Shown: one piece after another, positions 48,793 to 60,055 of the stretch
Layout of the letters: every line of letters begins with the position of its first letter
How positions within the stretch are numbered: position 1 is the stretch's first letter
Assembly: GCA_933228675.1 (NCBI GenBank)
Contig: OW121742.1
Coordinates: 20,279,112-20,343,111 of the forward strand
DNA: 64,000 nucleotides
Direction: 5' to 3'
Source of the DNA: Stomorhina lunata
Lineage: Eukaryota > Arthropoda > Insecta > Diptera > Rhiniidae
Position numbers and translations under genes: made by a program
Notes under the pieces: generated by a model
Database searches by the model: none
The model's input: only the letters and a program-made list of their open reading frames with translations
What the model was told of the DNA's origin: nothing

Positions 48793-49734
48793 TATAAAAA
48801 TGTATTGTGTTTAGATGTAGTATCTTATAATATTCATGGTCTAAGTAATAAATATCTGTTTCCAGAATTTTTTAAATATTTAAGCCAGTGTGATGTATTT
48901 GCATTATTTGAAACGCATGTCGAAGATAATAATATTGAAAAATGGAAAAAATACTTTACGAACTTTGAGTTATTTTGGAAACCTGCGGAGCGATTAAGTG
49001 TACGTGGTAGAGCAAGTGGTGGGTGCGTCTATGGTTTTAATAAAAACTTGATTGGAAAAAACTTCAAATATTCCTTTTGTACAGTAAATGAAACATCAGT
49101 AATGAACTTGCAATATAACTCTGTTAATTTTAACATTATACCAGTGTATATCAGAGGTGCCGATTGGAATAATGAATTTTTAAAACTCAAAAATTTATTT
49201 ACCCACAACTATTTAGAAAATGCTATACTGATTGGAGATATGAATGTACGTATTGGTGGCTTACAACAAGAAATAGAAAATGTTTTTGAAGTCATTTTTG
49301 AAGCAGGTCTAGAGATCAGAAAATCGAGAGACACAACTATAAATTCCAAGGGTAAAAATCTTTTGGAATTCTTAAACGACTATGGTTTAGTTATTCTTAA
49401 TGGGCGCACACTTGGTGATGAAGAGGGCGAATATACATTCATAAGTGGCTCCGGGAATTCGGTGAATGATATTTGTGCAATATCTCAAGATGCTCTTAAG
49501 TACATAAAAATTTTTGAAGTAGAACCCAAAATTTGGTCGGACCATATGCCCCTACACTTAAAATTGCATATTAAAACATATACGGAAAATCAAAATTCGC
49601 TAAACTTACTACCAAAACTTACAGTAAAAGGCCCACATATTCAAAAATATAAGCAAACATTAAACCAAAACTTATTATCCAAAAAAGAAAATGGTGAATT
49701 TATGTCTCTGGAAAATTTGATAAATGTGGAATAA
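48793..49734 (+). CDS. LINE ORF2, N-terminal AP-type endonuclease domain (separated from RT)
   Basis: Exonuclease-endonuclease-phosphatase fold that nicks target DNA to prime reverse transcription. Counting from the Leu codon at 48805, visible motifs are SYNIHGL (Asn 9), FETH (Glu 36), IGDMN (Asp 145, Asn 147), a TFISGSGNSVNDI stretch (Asp 222, usually IDY in the family) and WSDHMPL (Ser-Asp-His 245-247). All catalytic positions appear present. The region has no upstream AUG before the first motif; 48805 is TTG and the frame stays open back past the ORF1 stop. Natural expression would therefore need readthrough, frameshifting from ORF1 or a non-AUG start, or the start has mutated. It ends at a TAA just past the deletion joint, so no polymerase is made from this frame. 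Confidence 0.85.
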   Translation, partial: YKNVLCLDVVSYNIHGLSNKYLFPEFFKYLSQCDVFALFETHVEDNNIEKWKKYFTNFELFWKPAERLSVRGRASGGCVYGFNKNLIGKNFKYSFCTVNETSVMNLQYNSVNFNIIPVYIRGADWNNEFLKLKNLFTHNYLENAILIGDMNVRIGGLQQEIENVFEVIFEAGLEIRKSRDTTINSKGKNLLEFLNDYGLVILNGRTLGDEEGEYTFISGSGNSVNDICAISQDALKYIKIFEVEPKIWSDHMPLHLKLHIKTYTENQNSLNLLPKLTVKGPHIQKYKQTLNQNLLSKKENGEFMSLENLINVE

Positions 49735-51383
49735 CTTTTATGAACTGTGTCGCAAAATTATTTATGGGTGTTATAAATAACAGATTATCGAAATGGATTG
49801 AAAAGCATAATATTTTAAATGAATTCCAGGCCGGATTTAGGTCAAATTATTCAACTGTGGACAATATTTATAATCTGTCTGTTATAGTAAAAAAGAAATT
49901 TCAAGAAAAGAGAAAAGTTTATGCTTTCTTCGTGGATTTTAAGGCTGCCTTTGATAGAGTTCCGCGAAAATTACTTATATATAAACTTCATTTAATGGGT
50001 GTATCAACAAAAGTTGTAAATTTTATCGAAAGTGTCTACAGAACTACAAAAGCAGCAGTATGGACTGGAAGCAGTGTTTCCGAGTATTTTGAGACATTTA
50101 CAGGTGTCAAACAAGGGTGTCTTCTATCTCCAACACTATTTACTTTATATTTAAACGATCTCCATGAGTATTTAGGAGGTGGCTTGATGATAGATGATAT
50201 AAATGTTCGCTTACTCATGTACGCAGATGACATTGTTTTACTTTCAGATGATATAGACATAATAAAAGAAATGGTTAAACGTCTAGAAAGTTACTGTGAA
50301 ATGTGGAATATGGAAGTAAATATGCTTAAATCAGAACTAATGATCTTTAGAACTGGAGGAAAACTGTCTTCAAGAGAAACTTTATTTTTTAAAGGCGATC
50401 CTATACAAATAGTTAATGAATACAACTATTTAGGTGTTACCATGACTCCAAGATTGAGTTTTAGGAAACATTTAGAAAAAAGAAATCAATCATCCAAAAA
50501 CTGTATTAACTCTACTTGGAAAAGCTTTTTAAATAAACCAGACATACATATAAGATCAAAATGGAAATTATTTCAATCGGTTTGTAGATCCATTCAATCG
50601 TACTCGGCAGAAGTTTGGGGCTTTGGATTATTTGATGAGATCGATAAACTTCAGCGTTATTTTTTGAAAAGGATACTGAAACTTCCTAATTTCACACCAA
50701 ACTATGCCTTACTATTAGAAACTGGAGCCGAGTGCAGTTATTTTTACACACTTAATCTACATCTAAATTACATTTATAAAACTCTTTTTCAATATCCACA
50801 AAAGAGACTACCACATAAATTATCAAAAATTGCCTTAAAATACAAAATATTTTGGGTAAAGGAACTAAATGAGATTGGTGATGATCTTGGAGTTGTTTTA
50901 GAAGGTGAAAATATATTGGTACACGATTTTCGACAATATGGAGCTACGTTGCTAAGAGAATTGAAAGCAAAAGTATTTCTACAAATAAATTACTTGGCAC
51001 AAAATAGTAGATCCAGATTTTATAAAAACTTAGATCATAGCGTGGGTCCAAATTACATAAATAACATAAAAAATACGACTCGAATAACAACAATATTTAA
51101 AACTAGATGTGATCTGTTGCCCTTAAATGCAAATAATTTTTCAATAGAAAGCAAAACATGTTCAATATGTAATACAGGCGAAGATGAAAACTTGTACCAC
51201 TTCATGGCAAAATGCCCAATCTTTAAAAAATATAGAAACAGATATTTTGGTAAAGATTATTTAACTGAAAGTGAGCTCAAAACTATATTAGATGGACAAA
51301 TTGTTAATGCTTGGGAAATGTTGTTCAATTACGTAAATTTAGCCTTAAAATATCGCAACTTGATAATTCAAGAATATATTTAG
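49725..51383 (+). pseudogene. LINE ORF2, reverse transcriptase and C-terminal zinc motif, cut off from the endonuclease
   Basis: From the Met at 49740 it gives 547 residues; the homologous sequence (GITFMNCVAKLF) begins a few codons earlier. RT motifs in order: FQAGFRSNYSTVDN (29-42), VDFKAAFDRV with catalytic Asp 66, GVKQGCLLSPTLF (122-134), YADDIVLL with the catalytic Asp pair 163-164, a NMLKSELMIF motif D (194-203) and YNYLGV (228-233). The thumb and connecting region follow, then a C-X2-C-X9-H-X4-C zinc motif at 474-492 typical of LINE C-termini. The frame is intact to the TAG at 51381-51383. Relative to complete LINEs the stretch between the endonuclease and RT motif 1 is gone, and the reading frame shifts at the joint (about 49690-49735). 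This copy cannot make a single ORF2 polyprotein. Confidence 0.88.
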
Positions 51384-51529
51384 CTACCTAGGCCAAATAC
51401 TCATTTTACACTTATATTTATATGTAACATTTTTTTATATAATAACAGACGACTATATGTCATTGTTAAATTAAATATCTTCTTTATTTTATTTTGTAAA
51501 TCTAAAACAAAAAATAATAAATAAAGAAT

Positions 51530-51547
51530 TACTACTACTACTACTAC
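51530..51547 (+). repeat. (TAC)n 3' tail of the LINE
   Basis: Six TAC triplets directly after a 3' UTR with AATAAATAAA. Non-poly(A) simple tails are known from I-type and some other LINEs, where they relate to 3' end recognition in target-primed reverse transcription. Confidence 0.75.
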
Positions 51548-51553
51548 TTATTT
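51545..51553. repeat. Candidate right target-site duplication of the LINE
   Basis: Second copy of TACTTATTT (see 47940-47948). It overlaps the last TAC of the tail, so the true duplication may be only TTATTT plus a few bases. Confidence 0.5.
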
Positions 51554-52429
51554 GTAATTAAGATATTAATTTAAACTGAATGGCCCCGGTTCAAATCCCA
51601 CCAAGGGCAACAATTCTTTTTAGTTTTTTTTTTTATTAAAAGAGTCTTTTTAAATGATTTTTGAATTTTAAGAACTTAAATATTATCTTCTGTAAAAAAA
51701 ATTTGTAAAACTAACTCACGTTAATGAAAAAATACCATCATGAGTCAATTTTGATTATGTAGGGGATGTTGAATACCAAACACGATTCTAATTGGTCTTA
51801 ACTTGGTAAGCCCAACTTATCTGGGTCATCCTTCATCTCAACTGTGGACACACACCCCCTCATGGTATCACCCGGGGAGCAAGTTTAACACCCATTAATA
51901 TTGTGAGTTAACATGTTCCGAGAGTTGTCCCATAAGATCGATAAAAATGGGTTAGGATTACGGGCTAGTAACCCTCTCTTGAAAAAAAATACAATGAAGA
52001 GGATAAAATTAGAATTGAAATGTCCCACTACCTAATATTAGAGAAGGATGACCGAAACTTCGATAGAAAGACCAAGTAGAGGAACATTTTTCAAAGCTTG
52101 GCCTATAAAATTGGAGAATATTCGCACAAGATCGAAATCCATGGAATTCTAAAATATGCTCGGACTTTGACCTTAACAGGTTGTAACATTTAAGTAAGTA
52201 AGAGTCAATCTTATGTAAAAACTTATACAAAAAGAAGATTTAAATTGTTTAAGTTTTAAAATAATTTTAAAAAACTTTTAAAATAATTACAAAAAATCGT
52301 ATAAAAATATTTTTCCAAAAATTACAACAAAGCAAAAAAAAGCAGGGAAAAACAAAGTTATTTTCACATGATTTTGGATCTAAAAATAAAAATTGTTTAT
52401 ATTAATTATAAGCTGCTAAGTTTTCAACA
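51554..52429. other. Mixed-composition stretch with a tRNA-like B-box fragment; probable old element debris
   Basis: Near 51588 the sequence GGTTCAAATCC matches the pol III B box (T arm) exactly and is followed by CACCAAGGGCA, like a tRNA 3' half, but no 5' half precedes it. From about 51775 to 52200 GC content rises and the text looks like diverged transposon sequence (CACCCGGGGAGC, GGGCTAGTAACCC). No frame gave a recognisable protein. Confidence 0.4.
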
Positions 52430-52500
52430 TATGAAGTAGCTCAGTGGAAGAGTCTCCGCCTAGCAGTCGGAGGGTCTGGGTTCGAGCCCCCATGGGATCA
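52430..52500 (+). tRNA. tRNA-like sequence, candidate tRNA-Ala(AGC) pseudogene or SINE head
   Basis: A perfect A box, TAGCTCAGTGG, lies at 52437-52447 and a near-perfect B box, GGTTCGAGCCC, at 52479-52489. The D stem GCTC/GAGT and an anticodon stem CTCCG/CGGAG form; in the standard register the loop CTAGCAG puts AGC (Ala) at 52462-52464 with one mismatched stem pair. Total length of 71 nt is right. The acceptor stem does not pair (TATGAAG against TGGGATC) and the outer T-stem pairs fail. It is therefore probably not a working tRNA but a decayed copy or the tRNA-derived head of a SINE. Confidence 0.6.
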
Positions 52501-52754
52501 TAAATGTTGTATTTCGTTTAAAAATATATGTTTTTAATAAAACAACAACAAAAAAGTTGTTGCTGTTGTTGTTGTTGCTTTCAAATTGCTTACCCAAGTC
52601 ATTACTTTTCTGCAATTGGTAAGTACTTGCCTCCAATGACATCCACATGTTAATGTAATGACTTAAACAGCGAATGAGTAAGTAGTTCGTGTTCAATAGT
52701 TTAACTGTTTAACTCATTATTTGGTAATGAAAAGTTTTACTGGGTTTTTTAATT
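52501..52754. other. Spacer with TTG triplet run
   Basis: ACAACAAC followed by TTGTTGCTGTTGTTG near 52542-52578 forms a short imperfect inverted repeat. Nothing else recognised. Confidence 0.4.
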
Positions 52755-53545
52755 TTATAGAAAATCCTTATAAAAAATCTTATTTTTCTATACAAAGTTT
52801 TTAAAAAATGTCTGTTTTTCAAAAATTTCTTATTCTCATAGAAAATTTTTGAAAAATTTCTTATTTTTATTGGAAATTTTTCAAAAATTTCTTATTTTTA
52901 GAGGAAATTTTAAAAAGATGTATTTTTTTAATAATTTTCTACTTTTGTAGAAAATTTTTCAAAAATTTATTATTTTTAATGGAAAATTTTCAAAAATTAC
53001 TTATTTCCTTTTTTTTATAAGAAATTTCTTATTTTTATATTAAAGTTTTCAAAACATTTTATAGGAAATTTTTAAAAATTTCTTATTTGGATAAGAATTT
53101 TTTTTTAATTTCTTATATTTATAGAAATTTAAAAAAAAATTTTTATTTTCATAGGAAATTATTAAAAATTTTCTTATTTTTATAGGAAATTTTTCAAAAA
53201 TTTATTATTTTTATAGGAAATTTTTAAAAAATTTCTTATTTTTATTTTAAATTTTCAAAAATTTCTTATCTGTTAGGATTTTTTTTAATTTTTTTATATT
53301 TATAGGAATTTTTTAAAAATTTCTAATTTTTATAGGAAATTTTTCAAAAATTTTTAATAATAATAGAACAATTTTTCAAAAAATTTTTATTTTTAAAGGA
53401 AATTTTTCAGAAATGTCTTATTTTATAGGAAATTTTTTCAAAAATTTCTTATTTTTTAGGAAATTTTTTATTTTTTTTAGGAAATTTTTCAAAAATGTTT
53501 TATTTTTATAGGAAAATTTTCAAAAATTTCTTATTTATAAAGTTT
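52755..53545 (-). repeat. 31-bp satellite array, family A, reverse orientation (A5), degenerate
   Basis: About 25 strongly diverged units with central C and TTTTTATAGG flanks. Indels break the register often, suggesting an old array without recent homogenisation. Confidence 0.9.
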
Positions 53546-54834
53546 CTTTTACAGAAAACCCCTGTAGTCATAATTTTTGATAAGTTGGTACACAATTTTC
53601 CTTTGGTCTGTGGTCTTTGAAATCACTTACGTTTCACCCTTTTTGCACACATTCACCCATAACTTATAAATTTTCGAAAATTATTTGCAAAATAAAACCC
53701 AGCCAGACTTTCTCATACTAGAACGAACTACTGGCATGAGGACACATTAATACAAACACATACATTTAAATTAAATACAGATTTGTCCTGCATGTTAACA
53801 CATACGCACCTACATGTGTAAATACGTGAGTATGTGAGAATGTTTTCGTCCTTTATACAATGGATTCACGTTGGAACGTGTTCGCTCTTTTGTATTTACC
53901 AAATTGTATTACATTTCGTAGCCTTGGGAAATCTTATGGTTTCCTTTATACAATTTCAGGATATTTATGTGTAGGTTTCCCATACAGAACATATTTCGCA
54001 TGCAAAATGTTTTAAACACTCTAAAGGAATTGGGTAGATAATATTGGAGATTTTGTTTGAGAAATTTTAGTTTCCTTATTAATGCGTAGGCGAGTGTTTG
54101 GAAAGCCCCAACATGAATCACATCAAACCGTAGTTGAAACATATGTTGGGATTTTGATTTTTCTTTCAATTTCTCATTCCTTTATATCCCTCGTTTTTCT
54201 CAGATTTTTAATGTTGTGGCTGTAAGAGTCCTTACATACGTGTATCCTTTACACTCACATTTTGTGTGATTAAAAAAAATAATATCCATTTATTTGAGTA
54301 AGAGTAAGTGGATACACAATACAGTCAGTCCCATTCCTCAAATGGCATTCCATTTAATTGGTTTTTATTTTCTGGATGCCATAATCATCCAGTACAATTT
54401 TTCTTTTTTTCTTTCATTTTTTTAATATCCTTTTGATGTTGTTGTAGTTATTGCTACCGTTATAGAACTATAGCTTCTGCTACCGTTAGGGAAGTAAAGG
54501 AACTTGCGTATGCAAAACATGTTTGGAGTACAAATGAATCTGTCGTTGTTTTTGGTCCTTGTTATTAAGGCTTTAGGTTTGTTTTACATATGAACCAACG
54601 AACGAAGGACTCTAGTATTTAAACATAAATTCATATTTATATAATTCATATTAATGTGCAAAACATACAGTCAAAGGTAGAGGCATATGAAAGTATTTAA
54701 TTTATATTTACATATCGTCTTTATTTATAGAATAATATTTAAATGAATAATTTATATGCATTTGTTTTAGTACCTGCATATAATAAATATTAGGAAAATT
54801 GACATGAAAATAACATAGATTTGAAAAATAATTT
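53546..54834. other. AT-rich non-coding stretch
   Basis: About 1.3 kb between inverted arrays A5 and A6. No gene recognised; the 86-codon minus frame at 53909-54169 shows no domain. Contains the repeated phrase GCTACCGTTA near 54454 and 54479. Confidence 0.45.
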
Positions 54835-57525
54835 CGACAAAAATTTCCTTTAAAAAAATTTTTCAGAAATTTCCTATAAAAATAGGAATTTTTTTAAAAA
54901 ATTCCTATAAAAATATTAAATTTTTGAAAAATTTCCTATAAAAATAAGAAATTTTTAAAAAAATTTCCTGTAGAAAATAGGAAATTTTTGAAAAATTTCT
55001 TATAAAAATTAGAAATTTTTGAAAAATTTCCTATAAAAATAAGAAAATTTTGAAAAATTTCCTATAAAAATAAGAAATTTTATAAAAATAAGACTTTTGA
55101 AAAATTTCCTATAAAAATAAGAAATTTTTTAAAAATTTCCTATTAAAATTAGAAATTAAAAAAAAAATTTCGATGAAAATAAAAAATTTTGGAAAAATTT
55201 CCTATAAAAATAAAAAATTTTTGAATTCCTATAAAAATAAAAATTTTCTGTAGAAATAGGAAATGTTTAACAAATTTCCTATAAAAATAAGAAATTTAAA
55301 AAAAAAATAATAAATTTTTAAAAATATGTCGAAAAAAGAAAATATAATAATATAAAGAAAAAAGAAAATATAATAATATAAAAATAGGAAATTTTTGAAA
55401 AGTTTGCTATAAAAATAAGAAATTTTTTAAAAAATTTCCTACAAAAATTTTTGAAGAATTTCCTGTAAAAATAAGAATTTTTTGAAAAATTTTCTACAAA
55501 AATAAGAAATTTTTTAAAAATTTTCTATAAAAATAAGAAATTTTTGAAAAATTTTCTATAAAAATAAGACATTTTTGAAAATTTCCTGTAAAAATAAGAA
55601 AATTTTGAAAAATATCCTATAGAAATAAGATATTTTTGAAAAATTTTTTAGAGAGATAAGAAATTTTTGAAAAGTTTTCTATAGAAATAAGAAATTTTTG
55701 AAAAATTTTCTATAAAAACAAGAAATTTTTGAAAAATTTTCTATAAAAATAAGAAATTTTTTTAAATTTTTGTATAGAAATAAGAAATTTTTGAAAAATT
55801 TTCTATAAAAACAAGAAATTTTTGAAAAATTTCCTATAAAAATAAGAAATTTTGAAAACTTTTTTATAAAAATAAGAAATTTTTGAAAAATTTTTTAACA
55901 AAATCAAAAATTTTTGGAAAATATAAAAATAAGAAATTTTTGAAAAATTTCCTATAAAAATAAGAAATTTTCGAAAAATTCCTTCTCATAAGAAAATTTT
56001 TGGAAAAGTTCCTATAAAAATAAGAAATTTTTGAAAAATTTCGTTTAAAAATAAGAAGTTTGTAAAAATTTTGTATAAAAAAAAGAAATTTTTGAAAAAT
56101 TTCCTATAAAAATAAGAAATTTTTGAAAAATTTTCTATAAAAATAAAGAATTTTTGAAAAATTTCCTATAAAAAAAAAAAAATTTAAATTTCCTATAAAA
56201 CTAGGAAATTTTTGAAAAATTTCCTATAAAAATAAGAAATTTTTGAAGAATTTCCTGTAAAAATAAGAATTTTTTGAAAAATTTTCTACAAAAATAAGAA
56301 ATTTTTTAAAAATTTTCTATAAAAATAAGAAATTTTTGAAAAATTTTCTATAGACATTTTTGAAAATTTCCTGTAAAAATAAGAAAATTTTGAAAAATAT
56401 CCTATAAAAATAAGATATTTTTGAAAAATTTTCTAGAGAGATAAGAAATTTTTGAAAAATTTTCTATAGAAATAAGAAATTTTTGAAAAATTTTCTATAA
56501 AAACAAGAAATTTTTGAAAAATTTCCTATAAAAATAAGAAGTTTTGAAAACTTTTTTATAAAAATAAGAAATTTTTGAAAATTTTTTTAACAAAATCAAA
56601 AATTTTTGGAAAATATAAAAATAAGAAATTTTTGAAAAATTTCCTATAAAAATAAGAAATTTTCGAAAAATTCCTTCTCATAAGAAAATTTTTGGAAAAG
56701 TTCCTATAAAAATAAGAAATTTTTGAAAAATTTCGTTTAAAAATAAGAAGTTTGTAAAAATTTTGTATAAAAAAAAGAAATTTTTGAAAAATTTCATATA
56801 AAAATTAAAAAAATTTTAAACAAATTCCTATAAAAATAAGAAATTTTTGAAAAATTTCCTATAAATATAAGAAATTTTTTAAAAATTTCCTATAAATAAA
56901 AGAAATTTTTAAAAAATATCCTATAAAAGTAAGAATTTTTTTAAAAATTCCTATAAAAATATTAAATTTTTGAAAAATTTCTTATAAAAATGAAACATTG
57001 TTGAAAAATTTCCTATAAAATAAGAAAATTTTCAAAAATTTCCTATAAAAATAAGAATTTTTTCAAAAATTCCCTATAAAAATTAAAAATTCCCTATAAA
57101 AATAAGAAATTTTTAAAAAATTTCCTACAAAAGTAAGAAATTTTGAAAAATTGCCTATAAAAATAAGAAATTTTTGAAAAAAATCCTACAAAAATAATAA
57201 ATTTTTGAAAAATTTTCCATAAGCAATTTTTGAAAAATTTCTATAAAATTAGGAAATTTTTGAAAAAATTACTATAAAAATAAGAAATATTTGAAAAATT
57301 TCCTATAAAGATAAGAAATTTTGAAAGATTTAATATAAAAATAGGAAATTTTTGTAAAATTTCCTATAAAAACAAAAAATTTTTGATAAATTGGCTTTCA
57401 AAATTAGAAATTTTTGAAAATTTTGCTATAAAAATAAGAAATTTTTGAAAAATTTTCTATGTAAATATGAAATTTTTGAAAATTTTCTATAGAAATATAA
57501 AATTTTTAAAAAATTTCCTATAAAC
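54835..57525 (+). repeat. 31-bp satellite array, family A, plus orientation (A6), with a large internal duplication
   Basis: About 87 diverged units, mostly CCTATAAAAATAAG flanks. A segment beginning at TTGAAGAATTTCCTG (55451) recurs at 56243, and its landmark CCTTCTCATAAG at 55981 recurs at 56673. The two copies share many private variants, but the second is shorter by about 100 bp (missing several units). This shows block duplication followed by unit loss. Confidence 0.94.
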
Positions 57526-58514
57526 GTATTTGTAGAACAAAAAAGTTTTTTTCCCCAAAACTACGGAGGATGGGTACCCACATCAAAGGTTAATGGAAAT
57601 ATTTCTTTGTATTTTTCTTTTAATTGAGACCACATTTTTTTTGTTAAAATAAAGTCTTTACAACTTACAAACAAGTGTTCAAAAATAACTCTTTTAAATA
57701 GGAAAAATGTGTTTTTCTTTTTTTTTGTCGTTTATCTCCTTTGAAAGGCATCATCATCATATTTATTCGCAATTTATTATTTTTTGTAAAACATGTGAAG
57801 TCTTTCTTCTTGTTTCCGAATTGCAAGTGCAACACATGTAGCCAATTATGTTCTTTCTTTCTTTAATTCTTCACTTTCCATATCCATTTAGTTGGAATTG
57901 TTTTGTAATGGTTTCCTTCGTAAAATGTAGCCCCATTTTTGTCTGTCTCTGAGATACATTTGGGGCGCCAGGAAATATTTTTCGTAAGATATATTTAAGT
58001 TTTTGTTTTCTGGTTCATCATTCATGTTCTTTCTTTCTTTTTTATTGCTGTTACACTGTGACTGATTGTTTGCTTTATATGACTTTGAAGTTTTCTTAGA
58101 TGTGAAAGGGAAATGTATTTTACAAGATGAAATTTTGTAATAAGGTGACCCAATCAATTTACATTTATTTAGTAAAATAAAATTGATTTCAGTTTTTTGT
58201 CCTTAATATTGAATTTTAATTTGACGATTTGTGGCTTTATTGCATTCTTTTTATTTCTCTTCATAAGTTTACAAAATTAGACACTTAGTCCTACATTTTG
58301 TCTTTTAATATGAACCACCCTAATGATATTTTTATATCTATCTTCCAGGAAAGTTCACAATGGTCACCATGAGTTTATATTGTCGTCCTCATTATGTCAT
58401 GTTACCTACACAAATAAACTCAGGTTGTAATGTCTTCCATTCAAACGTTATACAATATTTACAGAACTCTAAAAGAGTTAATTCTAGAGCAGAACTAGAA
58501 CAACAATTTTCAAA
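57526..58514. other. AT-rich non-coding stretch
   Basis: CTTT microsatellite-like runs near 57852-57866 and 58029-58040. The 89-codon minus frame 57888-58157 has no domain and is not called. Confidence 0.45.
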
Positions 58515-60055
58515 TACTTTCTAAAAATTTCCTATAAAAATAAGAAATTTTTGAAAACTTTCCTTATTTTTATAAACTAAGAAGTTCTTGAAAAATAAGA
58601 AATCTTTGAAAAATAAAATTTTTTTTTTTAAATTTCCTATAAAAATAAGAAATTTTTGAAAAAATTCTTATAAAAATAGAAAATTTTTTACAAATTTCTT
58701 ATAGAAATAAGAAATTTTTAAAAAAATTCTTATAGAAATAAGAAATTTTTAAATAAAATTGTTATAGAAATAAGAAATTTTTGAAAAATTTCTTATAATA
58801 ATAAGAAATTTTTTGAAAAATTTCTTATAAAAATAAGAAATTTTTGAAAAATTTCTTATAAAAATAAGAAATTTTTGAAAAATTTCTTATAAAAATAAGA
58901 AACTTAAAAAACAATTTATATAAAATTAAAAAATTTTTGAAGAATTTTCTATAAAAATAGAAAATTATTGAAAAATTTTCTATAAAAGTAGAAAATTATT
59001 GAAATATTTTTTATAAAAATAGAAAATTTTTCAAAAATTTCCTATAAAAATAGAAAATTTTTGAAAAATTTACTATAAAAATAGAAAATTTTTTAAAAAT
59101 TTCCTATAAAATTTGAATTTTTTTTAAAATTTCCAATAAAAATAAGAAATTTTTGAAAATTTTCCTATAAAAATAAGAAAAATTTGTGAAAAATTTCCAA
59201 TAAAAATAAGAGATTTTTGAAATATTTTCTATAAAAATAAGACATTTTTGAAAAATTTCCTATAAAAATAAGAAATTTTTGAAAAAATTCTTATAAAAAT
59301 AGAAAATTTTTTAAAAATTTCTTATAAAAATAAGAAATTTAATAAAAATATTCTTATAGAAATAAAAAATTTTTGAAAAATTTCTTATAATAATAAGAAA
59401 TTTTTGAAAAATTTCCTATAAAAATAAGAAATTTTTGAAAAATTTCTTATAAAAATAAGAAATTTAAAAAACAATTCATATAAAAATAGAAAATTTTTGA
59501 AAAATTTACTATAAAAATAGAAAATTTTTGAAAAATTTCCTATAAAATTTGATTTTTTTTTAATTTCCAATAAAAATAAGAAATTTTTAAAAATTTTCCT
59601 ACAAAAATAAGAAATTTTTAAAAATTTTCCTACAAAAATAAGAAAAATTTTGAAAAATTACTTATAAAAATAAGAAATTTTTGAAAAATTTTCTATAAAA
59701 ATAAGAAATTTTTGAAAAATTTCCTATAAAAATAAGAAATTTTTGAAAAATTTCCTATAAAAATAAGAAATTTTTGAAAAATTTCCTATAAAAATGAGAA
59801 ATTTTTGAAAAATTTCCTATAAAAATAGGAAATTTTTGAAAAATTTCCTATAAAAATAAGAAATTTTTGGAAAAATTCCTATAAAAATAAGTTTTTTTTT
59901 TTAAATTTCCTATAAAAATAAGAAATTTTTTAAAAATTTGCTATAAAAATAACAAAATTTTTAAAAAATTTCCTATAAAAATCAAAATTTTTTGAAAAAT
60001 TACTATAAAATTAAGAAATTTTTTTAAAACTTCCTATTAAAATAGTAAATTTTTG
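58515..60055 (+). repeat. 31-bp satellite array, family A, plus orientation (A7)
   Basis: About 50 units, degenerate at both ends. A segment with the private AACTTAAAAAACAATTTATA variant near 58901 recurs as AATTTAAAAAACAATTCATA near 59461 (offset about 560 bp), again a block duplication. The minus frame 59385-59570 is repeat translation. Confidence 0.94.

Larger units (their letters stand above)
47949..51544 (+). mobile_element. LINE (non-LTR) retrotransposon, internally deleted
   Basis: Order: about 20 bp of leader, ORF1 (47969-48790), endonuclease part of ORF2 (to 49734), reverse transcriptase part of ORF2 (from about 49725 to 51383), a 3' UTR of about 145 bp with AATAAATAAA, and a (TAC)n tail at 51530-51547. 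The very short leader suggests 5' truncation or an unusually compact element. ORF2 is broken where the endonuclease and polymerase parts meet; the usual linker and the N-terminal part of the RT are missing, and the frame changes. All three long frames are otherwise free of stops, implying a young copy. A trinucleotide tail instead of poly-A is seen in I-group LINEs, but I do not assign a clade. Confidence 0.9.

Noticed and set aside
51775..52230. GC-richer stretch that might be a LINE 3' end or gene fragment
   Set aside because: No frame gives a recognisable motif; left as unclassified debris.
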